NCBI GenBank assembly: GCA_016290095.1 | Contig: JAEESU010000010.1 | Location: 219,286 to 262,111 of the forward strand | Direction: 5' to 3' | Length of the DNA: 42,826 nt | DNA from: Clostridia bacterium | GTDB taxonomy: Bacteria > Bacillota > Clostridia > TANB77 > CAG-508 | Shown here: piece by piece, positions 1-8,369 of the stretch | Layout of the letters: every line of letters begins with the position of its first letter | Position numbering within the stretch: the stretch's first letter is position 1 | Notes under the pieces: generated by a model | The model's input: only the letters and a program-made list of their open reading frames with translations | Databases searched by the model: none | What the model was told of the DNA's origin: nothing | Position numbers and translations under genes: made by a program

Positions 1-7
1 CAAATCT

Positions 8-1120
8 ATGGAATTACAAAGAAGAATTGAATTAAATAGAACTAGACATATAGATAGTTTAATACAAACAGATGCAATTAGCATGAGACAACATGATGAG
101 ACTAATAAAGCTCATGTTACAAGAGTTGTATCTGGAGTAAAAAATGGAATAAGAGTAGCTGCAACTAAATTGATAGGAAAGAAACTATCAGAATGGGTTA
201 CAGAAAATTATACAAGAAGAACTCCATCATTTACTGAAACGATTACAGAAGAAGTTGTTACACCTGCACATACAGAAACAATTACAATTAATATGAATGA
301 AGATTTCTTACAAAGACTAACTTTACAAGATATTGTTAGTGAATCATCAGGAGGAGAAAAATCCATAGCAAGATATGCAAACTCTGCTGGAATTATTAGT
401 AGACCTTCTAGTGCGAGTCATATAAGAGGTGTTGCAATTGAATATAATGGAAGAATTTTTTCTTCTGGCAATACTGAACAAATGGTCAGAGACGGAATAG
501 TTAATTTTCAAATGAGCGATATTAGTGGTGATACTCCATTATTTGAGATATTAGCTAGAACAATATCTGCAAATGGAGTGAATAATGTTACAAGTGAGCA
601 ATTAATTTCAACTATAGTTAATTCTCCTGATCCAACAGCAACATTTAGACAAATGTTAGGTACAATGAGAGTCTCTGTTGGAAAAACAAGAACAGGCGAC
701 CCATATGGTTGGCTTATTTTAGATGAGGCTATAGATAAAAAAGCATCAATTTATCCTAGATTTTATCAAACCAAAATTCCTGAACAAGTTGAACAAGTTG
801 AAAGAGTTATCACACATGGAGGAATAAACTATTTATCTTACGAAGGGCAGGATATATTAGACAAAAGTTTATTTGGTGCACAAACATATTTATATGCAAG
901 TGCAATGGCCGATTTATATGAATTGATTAGAATGTCAAGTCCTGAACTTGCAGAAAAAACAAAAGGATTAGATAAAAGATCTAGAGCAGAGCTGCGCAAA
1001 TTTGTTATGAACTTATACGGATTTACAGGTACCAAAAGAGGAGATTATGCTTCAAGATATGATGAAAATAATATGGGATTGCGTAGAAGAGACGATACTG
1101 ATAAGGGAGAAGAAAGATAA
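8..1120 (+). CDS. Uncharacterised protein, possibly 5'-truncated by the window edge
   Basis: I do not recognise this protein. The reading frame is open to the left edge of the window, and only seven bases precede the first ATG with no ribosome binding site among them, so the true start may lie outside. The visible 370 residues begin with a charged, probably helical stretch (ELQRRIELNRTRHIDSL), then a Thr/Glu-rich segment around residues 70-95, and a mostly soluble remainder with no membrane segment. The C-terminus is Arg/Asp/Lys-rich and probably disordered. It ends in TAA two bases before the DUF1292 gene, so the two are probably co-transcribed. Codon use matches the AT-rich neighbours. That it is a real gene is nearly certain from length and spacing; its function is unknown. 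Confidence 0.8.
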   Translation: MELQRRIELNRTRHIDSLIQTDAISMRQHDETNKAHVTRVVSGVKNGIRVAATKLIGKKLSEWVTENYTRRTPSFTETITEEVVTPAHTETITINMNEDFLQRLTLQDIVSESSGGEKSIARYANSAGIISRPSSASHIRGVAIEYNGRIFSSGNTEQMVRDGIVNFQMSDISGDTPLFEILARTISANGVNNVTSEQLISTIVNSPDPTATFRQMLGTMRVSVGKTRTGDPYGWLILDEAIDKKASIYPRFYQTKIPEQVEQVERVITHGGINYLSYEGQDILDKSLFGAQTYLYASAMADLYELIRMSSPELAEKTKGLDKRSRAELRKFVMNLYGFTGTKRGDYASRYDENNMGLRRRDDTDKGEER

Positions 1121-1122
1121 AA

Positions 1123-1392
1123 ATGGAAGGAAAAGAAACTATATCATTAAGTGATGAAAATGGAAATTCGATTGAATACGAAGTATTAGATATTATTGAA
1201 ATCAAAAATAATTTCTATACAGTTTTATATCAAGCTGACGGAAAAGATACGGAAGTTTCTATTTTTAGAGTTGAAGATACTCCAGACAACAAACATTCAC
1301 AATACATTATGGAAACAGATGAAAACATTATTAATGAAGTATATAATAAATTTAGAGAAAATTATAGAAATGATATTAGATTTTTAGACTAA
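1123..1392 (+). CDS. DUF1292 family protein (YrzB/UPF0473-like)
   Basis: An 89-residue acidic protein of the small DUF1292 family found across Firmicutes. The N-terminal part (EGKETISLSDENGNSIEYEVLD, split here only as a description of residues 2-23) has the family pattern of a nucleotide-free beta-rich domain: 'isl.dEnG.e..yevLd.ie...n.YiVL'. It is followed by an acidic segment and the conserved ending with Glu/Asn before YNKF. Family length is usually 80-110 residues, so this one is complete. The purine-rich GGGAGAAG just upstream, inside the end of the preceding gene, serves as ribosome binding site. In other Firmicutes the family lies near yrrK/yrrL and U32 peptidase genes; a U32 gene lies 2.5 kb downstream here. 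Molecular function is not known. Family assignment is by pattern recall, not a search. Confidence 0.75.
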   Translation: MEGKETISLSDENGNSIEYEVLDIIEIKNNFYTVLYQADGKDTEVSIFRVEDTPDNKHSQYIMETDENIINEVYNKFRENYRNDIRFLD

Positions 1393-1427
1393 CATTATTT
1401 TCAAAAACTATATCTTTTTTAGACAAA

Positions 1428-1439
1428 TTATGATAAAAT
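1428..1439 (+). promoter_or_regulatory. Extended -10 promoter for the zinc-ribbon gene and tyrS
   Basis: TATGATAAAAT contains an extended -10 (TG, one base, TAAAAT at 1434-1439) about 30 bases before the start at 1470. No good -35 hexamer lies 16-18 bases upstream, so it would rely on the extended -10. The same string recurs before the genes at 6469 and 39296. Confidence 0.5.
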
Positions 1440-1469
1440 AATTAATATTTATAAAGGAGGACCAAAACT

Positions 1470-1751
1470 ATGGAACTAAAAAAATGTGCTCGTTGTGGTA
1501 AGTTTTTTGCTTCAGATGTAGATGTTTGCCATGAATGCGAGAAGAAAGATTTAGCAGATTTAAGCAAATTGAAAGGCTTTTTTGCTGATAATTATGTTGT
1601 TGGTGTTTCTAAAAATGAAATATCTTCTAATACAGGAATCAGTACTAGAAATTTAAATCGATATTTGGGCTATGAAGAATTTAGCGGTATATACATAAAA
1701 GATAATAATAATGATAATGAAGAACTAGCTAATTCAAAATTTAGCTTATAA
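1470..1751 (+). CDS. Small zinc-ribbon / helix-turn-helix protein (YvyF-like)
   Basis: A 93-residue protein with an N-terminal zinc ribbon, CxxC at residues 6-9 and CxxC at 20-23. A region reading as a winged or MerR-like helix-turn-helix follows at about 45-70 (SKNEISSNTGISTRNLNRYL). This two-part layout matches the YvyF/TIGR03826 proteins, which in flagellated Firmicutes sit in the flagellar operon near flgM. No flagellar gene is in this window, so a flagellar role is not implied. A strong AAAGGAGG ribosome binding site lies 8-9 bases before the ATG, and an extended -10 promoter precedes it. It lies 16 bases upstream of tyrS and probably shares its transcript. Likely a small DNA-binding regulator; the target is unknown. 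Confidence 0.6.
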   Translation: MELKKCARCGKFFASDVDVCHECEKKDLADLSKLKGFFADNYVVGVSKNEISSNTGISTRNLNRYLGYEEFSGIYIKDNNNDNEELANSKFSL

Positions 1752-1767
1752 TATTGGGGGAATTTAA

Positions 1768-2982
1768 ATGACAGATATTATTACAGAACTTGAAAATAGA
1801 GGATATATAGAGCAACTTACACATGAAGAAGAAATGAAAAAATTATTTCAAAATGAAAGCGTAAGCTTCTATATAGGAATAGATCCTACTGCAAATAGTA
1901 TGCATATAGGACATTTTGTTGCTTTAATGGTTGCAGCGAGACTTCAAAAAGCTGGACATAGACCTATTATTTTAATGGGTGGTGGAACAGCAGCAATAGG
2001 TGATCCTTCAGGAAGAACTGATATGAGACAAATGCTTACAAGAGAACAGTTAGATGAAAATGTAGCTGCTATTAGAAAACAAGCAGAAAGATTTGTTTCT
2101 TTTGAAGGTGAAAATGCAGCAATTATCGTAAATAACAAAGATTGGTTATTAGATTTAAATTATATTGAATTTATGAGAGAAATTGGTAGTAAATTCACTG
2201 TTGCTAAAATGATTAATCAAGAATGTTATAAAAATAGACTTGAAACAGGATTAACATTTTTTGAAATGGGATATTTACTTTTACAAAGTTATGATTTCTT
2301 ATATTTGCATGATAAATATAATTGTAAAATGCAAATAGGTGGAAATGATCAGTGGTCAAACATTATTGGTGGCGTTGAACTAATTAGAAAAATTGGTTCT
2401 GAAGATTCTTATGGATTAACATTTAGACTATTAACAACAGCAGACGGAAGAAAGATGGGAAAAACTGCTAAAGGAGCACTTTGGTTAAATCCAGAAAAAA
2501 CATCTCCATATGAATTCTATCAATATTGGAGAAACATTGGTGATACAGAAGTAAGAAAAGTTTTAAGTTTGCTTACATTTCTACCAGATGAAGAAGTTGA
2601 CAGACTATCATCTTTACAAGATGAAAAAATAAATGAAGCCAAAAAAATAGCAGCATTTGAAATTACAAAATTAATCCATGGTGAAGAAGAAGCTAAAAAA
2701 GCAGAAGAAGCTGCAGAAGCATTATTCGGAAACGGCGGAAATATTGAAAATATGCCATCAACTAAATTATCAGATATAAATATTTCAATATTGGATGCGT
2801 TAGTTTTAGTAGGTATGGCTCCATCAAAAGGACAAGCTAAAACACTTATTTCACAAGGTGGTATTTCTTTAAATGATGTAAGAGTAGAAGATTTAGGATA
2901 TAAACTTTCAGACAATGATTTTAATGAAGGCTATGCTATCTTAAGAAAAGGGAAAAAAGTGTTTCATAAATTAGAAAAATAA
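1768..2982 (+). CDS. tyrS: Tyrosyl-tRNA synthetase
   Basis: Class I aminoacyl-tRNA synthetase that charges tRNA-Tyr with tyrosine in the cytoplasm. The 404-residue length is typical of bacterial TyrRS. The HIGH motif is intact (HIGH, residues 46-49), the Tyr-binding region GGNDQWSN is at about 191-198, and the KMSKS loop reads KMGKT at 229-233. The C-terminal S4 RNA-binding domain occupies about 338-404 (ALVLVGMAPSKGQAKTLI). The ribosome binding site is GGGGG just upstream of the ATG. It probably shares a transcript with the upstream zinc-ribbon gene, only 16 bases away, and is followed at once by a strong hairpin terminator. No T-box leader is visible, which is unusual for tyrS in many Firmicutes, although regulation could lie further upstream. 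Confidence 0.97.
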   Translation: MTDIITELENRGYIEQLTHEEEMKKLFQNESVSFYIGIDPTANSMHIGHFVALMVAARLQKAGHRPIILMGGGTAAIGDPSGRTDMRQMLTREQLDENVAAIRKQAERFVSFEGENAAIIVNNKDWLLDLNYIEFMREIGSKFTVAKMINQECYKNRLETGLTFFEMGYLLLQSYDFLYLHDKYNCKMQIGGNDQWSNIIGGVELIRKIGSEDSYGLTFRLLTTADGRKMGKTAKGALWLNPEKTSPYEFYQYWRNIGDTEVRKVLSLLTFLPDEEVDRLSSLQDEKINEAKKIAAFEITKLIHGEEEAKKAEEAAEALFGNGGNIENMPSTKLSDINISILDALVLVGMAPSKGQAKTLISQGGISLNDVRVEDLGYKLSDNDFNEGYAILRKGKKVFHKLEK

Positions 2983-2991
2983 ATTTTAATG

Positions 2992-3021
2992 GGATTTGGG
3001 AATTATCCCAAATCCTTTTTT
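2992..3021 (+). terminator. Rho-independent terminator after tyrS
   Basis: A perfect 10-bp stem GGATTTGGGA / TCCCAAATCC with the tetraloop ATTA, followed directly by six T. It ends one base before the ribosome binding site of the next gene. Confidence 0.93.
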
Positions 3022-3032
3022 GAGGATTACAT

Positions 3033-3782
3033 ATGAGTAAATTAAAGAAAATATTTATAGTTTTATTAGTAATTATCTTAACATATTTTTTAGTTATAGG
3101 AATTACTTCTATGATTAGAATGAGTGTTCTAAATAAAATATTAAAGAAAGCAAATAATAATATAGAAAAAGATAACTATTCTCTGAAAACAACATGTGTT
3201 AATGGAGAATATAAATCTGAAACGACAGCTTATTATAGAGATGGAATTGGCAGATACGTTGCTGAAAATGGTATTTATACATGGACAGATGGACAAAAAG
3301 CTTACATGGTTGATGAGGAAAACAAAACTTTATATGTGCTAACAATAAGTAAATCATCTGAAATGCTTATTTCAAATGATATGTTCGCATATTTAATTCC
3401 AGGATATAATTTAAGCTTTATAGATAAATTAAAACTTTGTGGGAATATGTTTAATAAATTTTCTACAGAAAAAATAGGTGATGAAGATTATTATAAAATT
3501 ACAGTTAATGAAGAAAAATATGTAAAAACAACATGGATTAGTAAAAAGTCATTAAGTCCATCAAAAGCTATAATGGAATTTCCATCTGGAGATCCACTTG
3601 AGTATACATATGACTTAAGATTTACAGCAACAAAATTATCAAGTATTGATTTGCCAAATCTAGATACATATAAAATAATTGATTATGAAACTGGAGAAGT
3701 AATTGTAGAAAAATTTACTACAGAAGAAACAGTTGAAAGCAATGATACAAAAGAAACTAATACTGTAACAAACAATGATTAA
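3033..3782 (+). CDS. Membrane-anchored extracytoplasmic protein of unknown function
   Basis: A 249-residue protein with a short basic N-terminus (MSKLKK) and one hydrophobic segment at about 6-29 that acts as an uncleaved anchor or signal; no lipobox is seen. The rest is a soluble, beta-rich domain with many Tyr/Thr, including a KTTWISKKSLSPSKAIME stretch. This weakly recalls LolA-like or 'outer membrane lipoprotein-sorting' folds seen in Gram-positive lipoproteins. The C-terminus is a disordered Thr/Glu/Asn tail. The ribosome binding site GAGGA begins immediately after the T-run of the tyrS terminator, and only 11 bases separate that T-run from the ATG, leaving no room for its own promoter. 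Expression therefore probably depends on read-through from tyrS. It ends at a bidirectional terminator. Exact function not recognised. Confidence 0.8.
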   Translation: MSKLKKIFIVLLVIILTYFLVIGITSMIRMSVLNKILKKANNNIEKDNYSLKTTCVNGEYKSETTAYYRDGIGRYVAENGIYTWTDGQKAYMVDEENKTLYVLTISKSSEMLISNDMFAYLIPGYNLSFIDKLKLCGNMFNKFSTEKIGDEDYYKITVNEEKYVKTTWISKKSLSPSKAIMEFPSGDPLEYTYDLRFTATKLSSIDLPNLDTYKIIDYETGEVIVEKFTTEETVESNDTKETNTVTNND

Positions 3783-3815
3783 AATTTGAGTGTGATTAAA
3801 ATTAAATAAAAAAAT

Positions 3816-3850
3816 AAAAGCAGATAGATAATATATTTATCTGCTTTTTT
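3816..3850. terminator. Bidirectional terminator between convergent genes
   Basis: An 11-bp stem AAAAGCAGATA / TATCTGCTTTT with A-run on the left and T-run on the right, so it can terminate both the + gene ending at 3782 and the - gene ending at 3852. Confidence 0.9.
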
Positions 3851-3851
3851 A

Positions 3852-6299
3852 TTAATAGTTCCCGTTTGTAAAATCTTTTCCTTCAAAACGTTTATTACTC
3901 TTTACAGTGTTTATTATATTTTGAATCGTATCTAATGTTTCATCTATAATATCAATTCTAATAGAGTTTGTTTCTATGTCATCATATTCTATTGATAATA
4001 TTTTACTATTGTATATTGTTGTAATTGTTTGAATATTATCAGGAATAAATTCGAATTTAAAATTCATTCTATCTGATAAAAAATATTTATTATTCTCCAA
4101 ACATTTCTTTGAACATTCTTTGTAGCATTTATTTGATTTACCTAAATAACAATATCTATTTGTCATAACAGGGAGTTTTCCATAAACAATTATTTCAGTT
4201 AATAAATCAGTTCTATCTAAGACATCATTTAATTCATTTCTATTCAATTCTGGAGAAACTGTAATTTCATTTAGTTTAAGCTCTTTAAGTTTATTAATAG
4301 AAAAATTATTGTAGATATTCAAATTATAATTACCAATTAAATTTAAATTCAAATCTTTTATTTTTTCTATTTGAGAAATATTTGAAACAACAAATCCTTT
4401 GATAGCAAATACTTCTTTTATTTTTTTAAAATCAATCTTATCAATCAAATTATCAATTAAAATGTGAGGTAAATATATATAAGTATTAAAATAATTACAT
4501 ATGTCTATTAATTTGTTTTGATATTTATTATTAATAAAATATTTAAGTGGAATATATAATCTATCTAGAGACTTAAGTTCAAGATAATCAATATTTTCAT
4601 CAATTTTATTTAATAATAAACTTATTTTTTTAAATTGGAATGATTTATTCTTATTAGGAATATTATCAACAACAGAAGTAGATAGCTTTCTTGAATATTT
4701 TGATAATACAACTTGTTCCAATCCATTTAATGCTTCTCGTCTTAAATCATTTAAAACACTCATTTGAACAAATAAATCACCATTAAGATTTACATTGATA
4801 TTCTCAAATTCAAATTCGGTGTTACCAGTCTTATTTAATTGTTCACAAATTTTTTCACTATTTAGAGGTTGTTTAAGTGCTTTTTGTGGAGAAGTAGGAG
4901 AGACAGCAGTGTAACTTAATCCATTATAAAAGCCTTCATCTGACCATACTTTAAAAGTAATTGGCTTAGCTTCCTCTAAATTTATTTCGCCATATAATTT
5001 TACTCTTCTAAAATTTTTGTCTTCTTTAAAAGTTGGCAAAATATCTTTATTAAGTTTAGAAGACTCTATTCTAAAAATTTTATTACCAACAGATATATTT
5101 CCTTTCATTCTGCCAATTGTAACAAAAGAATCTTTTTTTAGTTCTGCATAATTCTTGTTATCAATCATCAATTCAGAAACTGTATAACTATCGTTATTAA
5201 TTTGAATTCTATCTCCAATAGATAATATGTTTTCTAATTTAAGTTGTAAATGTCCTTTATTTTCATTTACATGTTGAATTGTTCCAACATATATTCCCAT
5301 GTTATTAGGCTTATCTTTAAATATTAAATCTTTATTTGGGGAAGGCTTAAAGTGTCCAGTAGAGAAGCCACCTCTATTAAATACTTGTGTGATTTCTTCT
5401 TTATCAGTTAAACCAGTATTTGCATTTGTAGTATTCATCATATCATGTATGTTTTTCTTTAATGTATCTATACTTAAATTAGTATTTTTATAAATATAGT
5501 CAATATACTTTCTATATATTCTAGTAACACATCCAACATAAGTAGGAGTTTTCATTCGCCCTTCGATTTTAAGTGAATTAATTCCCATTTTTATTAATTC
5601 AGGAAGATACTCAATTCCTAAATTATCTTTTGGACTTAATAAATATCCTTTGTCTAATAAAGTTTGTTTCTTTGTTTCATTTTTTTCTTCTATTAATTCA
5701 TATGGAAGACGACATGGTTGAGCACATAATCCACGGTTCCCAGATCGGCCACCAATCATACTAGAAAGCAAGCATTGACCAGAGTAAGATATACAAAGTG
5801 CTCCGTGAATAAATACTTCAAGTTCTAGAGTAGTATTTTCTCTTATATATTTAATTTCATCAATTGATAATTCACGTGCAAGTACAACACGATTATATCC
5901 GAGTTTTTCTAACTGTAAACATCCATCTAAATTATGAACTGTCATTTGTGTACTAGCATGTAAAGGAATTTCTGGATAATTTTTTAAAATAAAATCTGCA
6001 AGACCTAAATCTTGAATTATAATTGCATCAACACCCATGTTATAAGCTCTAATCGCAAGATTAACAGCATCTTGAAATTCGTCATTTTTAATTAGAGTGT
6101 TTAAAGCAAGATGTACTTTTACATTTCGTAATTTGGCATATTGAATTGCTTTTAGTAATTCATCATTTTCAAAATTTGTTGCTTTTGCTCTTGCACTAAA
6201 AGAAGATGCACCAAGATAAACACTATTTGCACCATTTTGTACAGCAGCTTTTAAACATTCAAAATCTCCACAAGGAGAAAGTAGTTCAATTTTATTCAT
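3852..6299 (-). CDS. U32 family protein with DUF3656, double-length (RNA-hydroxylation type)
   Basis: An 815-residue cytoplasmic protein of the peptidase U32 family. Members once called collagenase-like proteases (E. coli TrhP, RlhA, UbiU/V) are now known mostly as Fe-S proteins acting in prephenate-dependent tRNA or rRNA hydroxylation or O2-independent ubiquinone synthesis. The N-terminal half opens with ELLSPCGDFECLKAAV and carries the family signature around residues 165-197, with Cys at 169, 176, 192 and 196 (GALCISYSGQC and GLCAQPC). A long middle region fits DUF3656, and a third part ends in a Cys-rich cluster (YCYLGKSNKCYKECSKKC). The length recalls RlhA-type proteins extended by another domain. 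The start is set at the ATG of MNKIELL because AAAGGA lies 7-8 bases upstream; the upstream in-frame TTG overlaps that site. Monocistronic with its own promoter. Confidence 0.9.
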   Translation of the reverse strand: MNKIELLSPCGDFECLKAAVQNGANSVYLGASSFSARAKATNFENDELLKAIQYAKLRNVKVHLALNTLIKNDEFQDAVNLAIRAYNMGVDAIIIQDLGLADFILKNYPEIPLHASTQMTVHNLDGCLQLEKLGYNRVVLARELSIDEIKYIRENTTLELEVFIHGALCISYSGQCLLSSMIGGRSGNRGLCAQPCRLPYELIEEKNETKKQTLLDKGYLLSPKDNLGIEYLPELIKMGINSLKIEGRMKTPTYVGCVTRIYRKYIDYIYKNTNLSIDTLKKNIHDMMNTTNANTGLTDKEEITQVFNRGGFSTGHFKPSPNKDLIFKDKPNNMGIYVGTIQHVNENKGHLQLKLENILSIGDRIQINNDSYTVSELMIDNKNYAELKKDSFVTIGRMKGNISVGNKIFRIESSKLNKDILPTFKEDKNFRRVKLYGEINLEEAKPITFKVWSDEGFYNGLSYTAVSPTSPQKALKQPLNSEKICEQLNKTGNTEFEFENINVNLNGDLFVQMSVLNDLRREALNGLEQVVLSKYSRKLSTSVVDNIPNKNKSFQFKKISLLLNKIDENIDYLELKSLDRLYIPLKYFINNKYQNKLIDICNYFNTYIYLPHILIDNLIDKIDFKKIKEVFAIKGFVVSNISQIEKIKDLNLNLIGNYNLNIYNNFSINKLKELKLNEITVSPELNRNELNDVLDRTDLLTEIIVYGKLPVMTNRYCYLGKSNKCYKECSKKCLENNKYFLSDRMNFKFEFIPDNIQTITTIYNSKILSIEYDDIETNSIRIDIIDETLDTIQNIINTVKSNKRFEGKDFTNGNY

Positions 6300-6333
6300 A
6301 TAGATTCCTTTCAAAATATCTCAATACTTTTAA

Positions 6334-6363
6334 ATTATAGCATATATAGAGCCTTGAAATCAA
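6334..6363 (-). promoter_or_regulatory. SigA-type promoter for the U32 gene
   Basis: Read on the minus strand: TTGATT, 18 bases, TATAAT, about 35 bases before the start codon at 6299. The -10 is a perfect match. Confidence 0.65.
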
Positions 6364-6410
6364 ATTATGACTAATTAATATTACAAATTTATTAAAATTT
6401 TAAAAAATAC

Positions 6411-6438
6411 TTAACTTTATTGTTAATTATGATAAAAT
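6411..6438 (+). promoter_or_regulatory. Promoter for the GLUG-repeat protein
   Basis: TTAACT, 16 bases, TAAAAT (6433-6438) preceded by TG in extended -10 position. The start codon lies 30 bases downstream. Confidence 0.6.
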
Positions 6439-6468
6439 ATGAACAATAGATAATGGAGGAATAATAAA

Positions 6469-8094
6469 TTGAGTACTGGTAGAAGATATTCCAAAAAAGA
6501 ATATGGAAAATTAAATATAATAAAAGTAGTAATTACAATAATAATTATTTGTATTGCAATCTTTTGTATATATAAATTAGTTAATAGAAATAAAACTACT
6601 GATAAAAGTGAAGTAAAAGAGCTTGGTAGAGAAATTATCCATGAAGAACAAAAAATTAAAGAAAAAGCTAAAACAATTGATGACTATGTTGAACAATATA
6701 ATGCTGTTTTAATTGATAAAGTAAAAGATGATACTTATTATATTAGTATTGATGGAAAAGAATGTACACTATATTCAAATGGTAATTTAGCAGATGGAAA
6801 GATACCATTATGGAATGGAGAAAGTAAAGAAATAAAAATAGATAAAGATACAAAAGCAATTACTATTAATACAGCAGAAGAATTTAAATGGTTTGCTGAT
6901 CAGATAATAAGTGGTGAAAAGAATTTTAAAGGACTCGATGTAGTATTAAACAATAATTTAGACTTAGGTGGAAGAATAAAAGACGATGGTACACTTGATG
7001 GAAACAAATGGAATTCAATTGTTGCTATATTAGAAAAAGTAGAAGGATCAAATGAAGAAAATTTAAAAGGATTTGCTGGAACTTTTGATGGAAATAATCA
7101 TTGGATTAGAGGAATGATAATTGAATCTAATAATAATTACCAAGGGTTATTTGGATATTCAAATGGAACAATTAGAAACTTATCTTTAGTTAATTGTTAT
7201 ATATCAGGAAATGAAGGTGTTGGAGCTTTTGTTGGGTTAAACGCTGGTAAGCTTGATAATTGCAGAATCGAAAATGTAAGTGTAAATGGTACAACAAAAG
7301 TTGGAGGATTTGTTGGAATTAATATGACGGATTCACATATTGAAAATTGCTCTACCGAAAAAGATAATTCAACTATTAATGCATCTGGTGATTATGCAGG
7401 TGGAATTGTTGGATATTTAAATAATAATTCAGATATTTCTAATTGTGAAAATAGATCAGATATTAATGGCAAAAATTATGTAGGTGGATTAGTAGGAATT
7501 TCTTTCTTTGGAACAGAGATTATAAATTCATCAAGTATTGATAGTAAAATTTTAGGAGAAGATTATGTAGGTGGCTTAGTAGGCTATTCACAATCAGGAA
7601 TTGATAAATGTTTTAATAAGTCAGTTGTAGCAGGCACTAGTCATGTTGGTGGCATAGCTGGAATTAATTATGTTATGGGAAATATTGGACTATCATATAA
7701 TAGTGGAAATGTTGATGCTAAAGATGATTTTGTAGGCGGAATAGCAGGCTTAAATAATGCAACTATTGTTAGTACTTATAATACAGGTGAAGTAATGTCA
7801 AAAGCTACAGAAAAAGAAGTTAGCGTTGGTGGCATATGTGGTCAAAACTTATCAGAAAGCGCTGTTAACAATTCTTATAATATTGGAAAAATTATCGGCA
7901 CTGGATATACTGATGGAGTAGTCGGAGCTAATTTTGGTATGATTAGTAACTGTTATTATTTAGAGTCAAGCATCAAAGCAAAGACAAACATGTCTAAAAC
8001 AGAAGAAGAAATGAAAAATTTAAAGTTAGATGATGATTTTAAACCAGACTCAAATAATACTAATAATGGTTATTTAGTATTGAACTGGCAGTAG
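6469..8094 (+). CDS. Membrane-anchored GLUG-repeat surface protein
   Basis: A 541-residue protein predicted to be tethered to the membrane and to face outside. A basic N-terminus is followed by one transmembrane segment at about residues 21-40 (VVITIIIICIAIFCIYKLV), then a charged helical linker to about 80. From about 200 onward there are repeated GLUG motifs of the form 'vGGlvGyn.g.I.nCyn.g.v.g', at least eight copies (GLFGYSNGTI, VGGFVGIN, AGGIVGYL, VGGLVGIS, VGGLVGYS, VGGIAGIN, VGGIAGLN, VGGICGQN). GLUG repeats are known from M26 IgA peptidases and adhesins and form beta-helical stalks. No peptidase motif, LPXTG or C-terminal anchor is seen. The start is TTG, supported by GGAGG eight bases upstream; no ATG is available nearby. 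Likely a cell-surface or adhesion protein; the partner is unknown. Confidence 0.85.
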   Translation: MSTGRRYSKKEYGKLNIIKVVITIIIICIAIFCIYKLVNRNKTTDKSEVKELGREIIHEEQKIKEKAKTIDDYVEQYNAVLIDKVKDDTYYISIDGKECTLYSNGNLADGKIPLWNGESKEIKIDKDTKAITINTAEEFKWFADQIISGEKNFKGLDVVLNNNLDLGGRIKDDGTLDGNKWNSIVAILEKVEGSNEENLKGFAGTFDGNNHWIRGMIIESNNNYQGLFGYSNGTIRNLSLVNCYISGNEGVGAFVGLNAGKLDNCRIENVSVNGTTKVGGFVGINMTDSHIENCSTEKDNSTINASGDYAGGIVGYLNNNSDISNCENRSDINGKNYVGGLVGISFFGTEIINSSSIDSKILGEDYVGGLVGYSQSGIDKCFNKSVVAGTSHVGGIAGINYVMGNIGLSYNSGNVDAKDDFVGGIAGLNNATIVSTYNTGEVMSKATEKEVSVGGICGQNLSESAVNNSYNIGKIIGTGYTDGVVGANFGMISNCYYLESSIKAKTNMSKTEEEMKNLKLDDDFKPDSNNTNNGYLVLNWQ

Positions 8095-8099
8095 GAAAC

Positions 8100-8128
8100 T
8101 TGAAATTTAAGACTCTACATGATATAAT
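8100..8128 (+). promoter_or_regulatory. Near-consensus SigA promoter of the 57-residue peptide gene
   Basis: TTGAAA at 8100-8105, exactly 17 bases, then TATAAT at 8123-8128 with an extended TG at 8120-8121. This is the best promoter match in the window and begins six bases after the preceding stop codon. Confidence 0.85.
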
Positions 8129-8134
8129 ATATTT

Positions 8135-8149
8135 ATCACGTAAAGTGAT
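8135..8149 (+). other. 5' UTR hairpin of the 57-residue peptide gene
   Basis: ATCAC / GTGAT with loop GTAAA at the expected start of the transcript. It may protect the 5' end; no known regulatory RNA class is recognised. Confidence 0.5.
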
Positions 8150-8180
8150 TATAAACCGGACAAAAGGAGGAAACACAAGC

Positions 8181-8354
8181 ATGAAGTTCGGCGATTACGT
8201 GAAGGTGATATATGGGTTCATTAAGGGCCTGATTATCCTCGTACTCTTCGCGTTATTCGTTCTTTCTCAGGTGGCTATTGCGGCCAATCTGTTTAGGAAC
8301 GCTGTCCCGGAGTTCTATGGAGCGATCGAATCGTTCCTGCGCTGGCTGTTCTAA
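8181..8354 (+). CDS. G+C-rich gene for a 57-residue single-pass membrane peptide
   Basis: A small gene in a self-contained unit: consensus promoter, leader hairpin, AAAGGAGG ribosome binding site ten bases before the ATG, and a G+C-rich terminator. The peptide begins MKFGDYVKVIYGFIKG, has one strong hydrophobic segment at about residues 16-37 (LIILVLFALFVLSQVAIAANL) and ends in an amphipathic stretch with aromatic residues (FLRWLF at the C-terminus). Base use is wholly unlike the neighbours: 39 of 57 codons end in G or C, with codons such as CTG, CGC, GCG, TCG and GTC that are rare elsewhere here. The reading frame, ribosome binding site and hydrophobic profile argue for a translated peptide, although a structured RNA with a chance ORF is not excluded. 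No family is recognised; a toxin, holin-like or regulatory membrane peptide are possibilities. An upstream in-frame TTG at 8100 overlaps the promoter and is rejected. Confidence 0.75.
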   Translation: MKFGDYVKVIYGFIKGLIILVLFALFVLSQVAIAANLFRNAVPEFYGAIESFLRWLF

Positions 8355-8369
8355 CTCAATCGACCGACC

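Noticed and set aside
1393-1769. Possible T-box leader before tyrS
   Set aside because: The region upstream of tyrS is occupied by the zinc-ribbon gene and only about 80 bases are free before it; no specifier stem or AGGGTGG-type box is present.
6300-6314. Upstream TTG start for the U32 gene
   Set aside because: It overlaps the AAAGGA ribosome binding site of the ATG at 6299, and the family N-terminus begins at that ATG.
7200-7960. DNA tandem repeat within the GLUG gene
   Set aside because: The repeats are at protein level only; the nucleotide sequences of the units differ too much for a recent tandem duplication.
8100-8180. In-frame TTG start at 8100 adding 27 residues to the 57-residue peptide
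   Set aside because: It coincides with the -35 hexamer and has no ribosome binding site, whereas the ATG at 8181 has AAAGGAGG.
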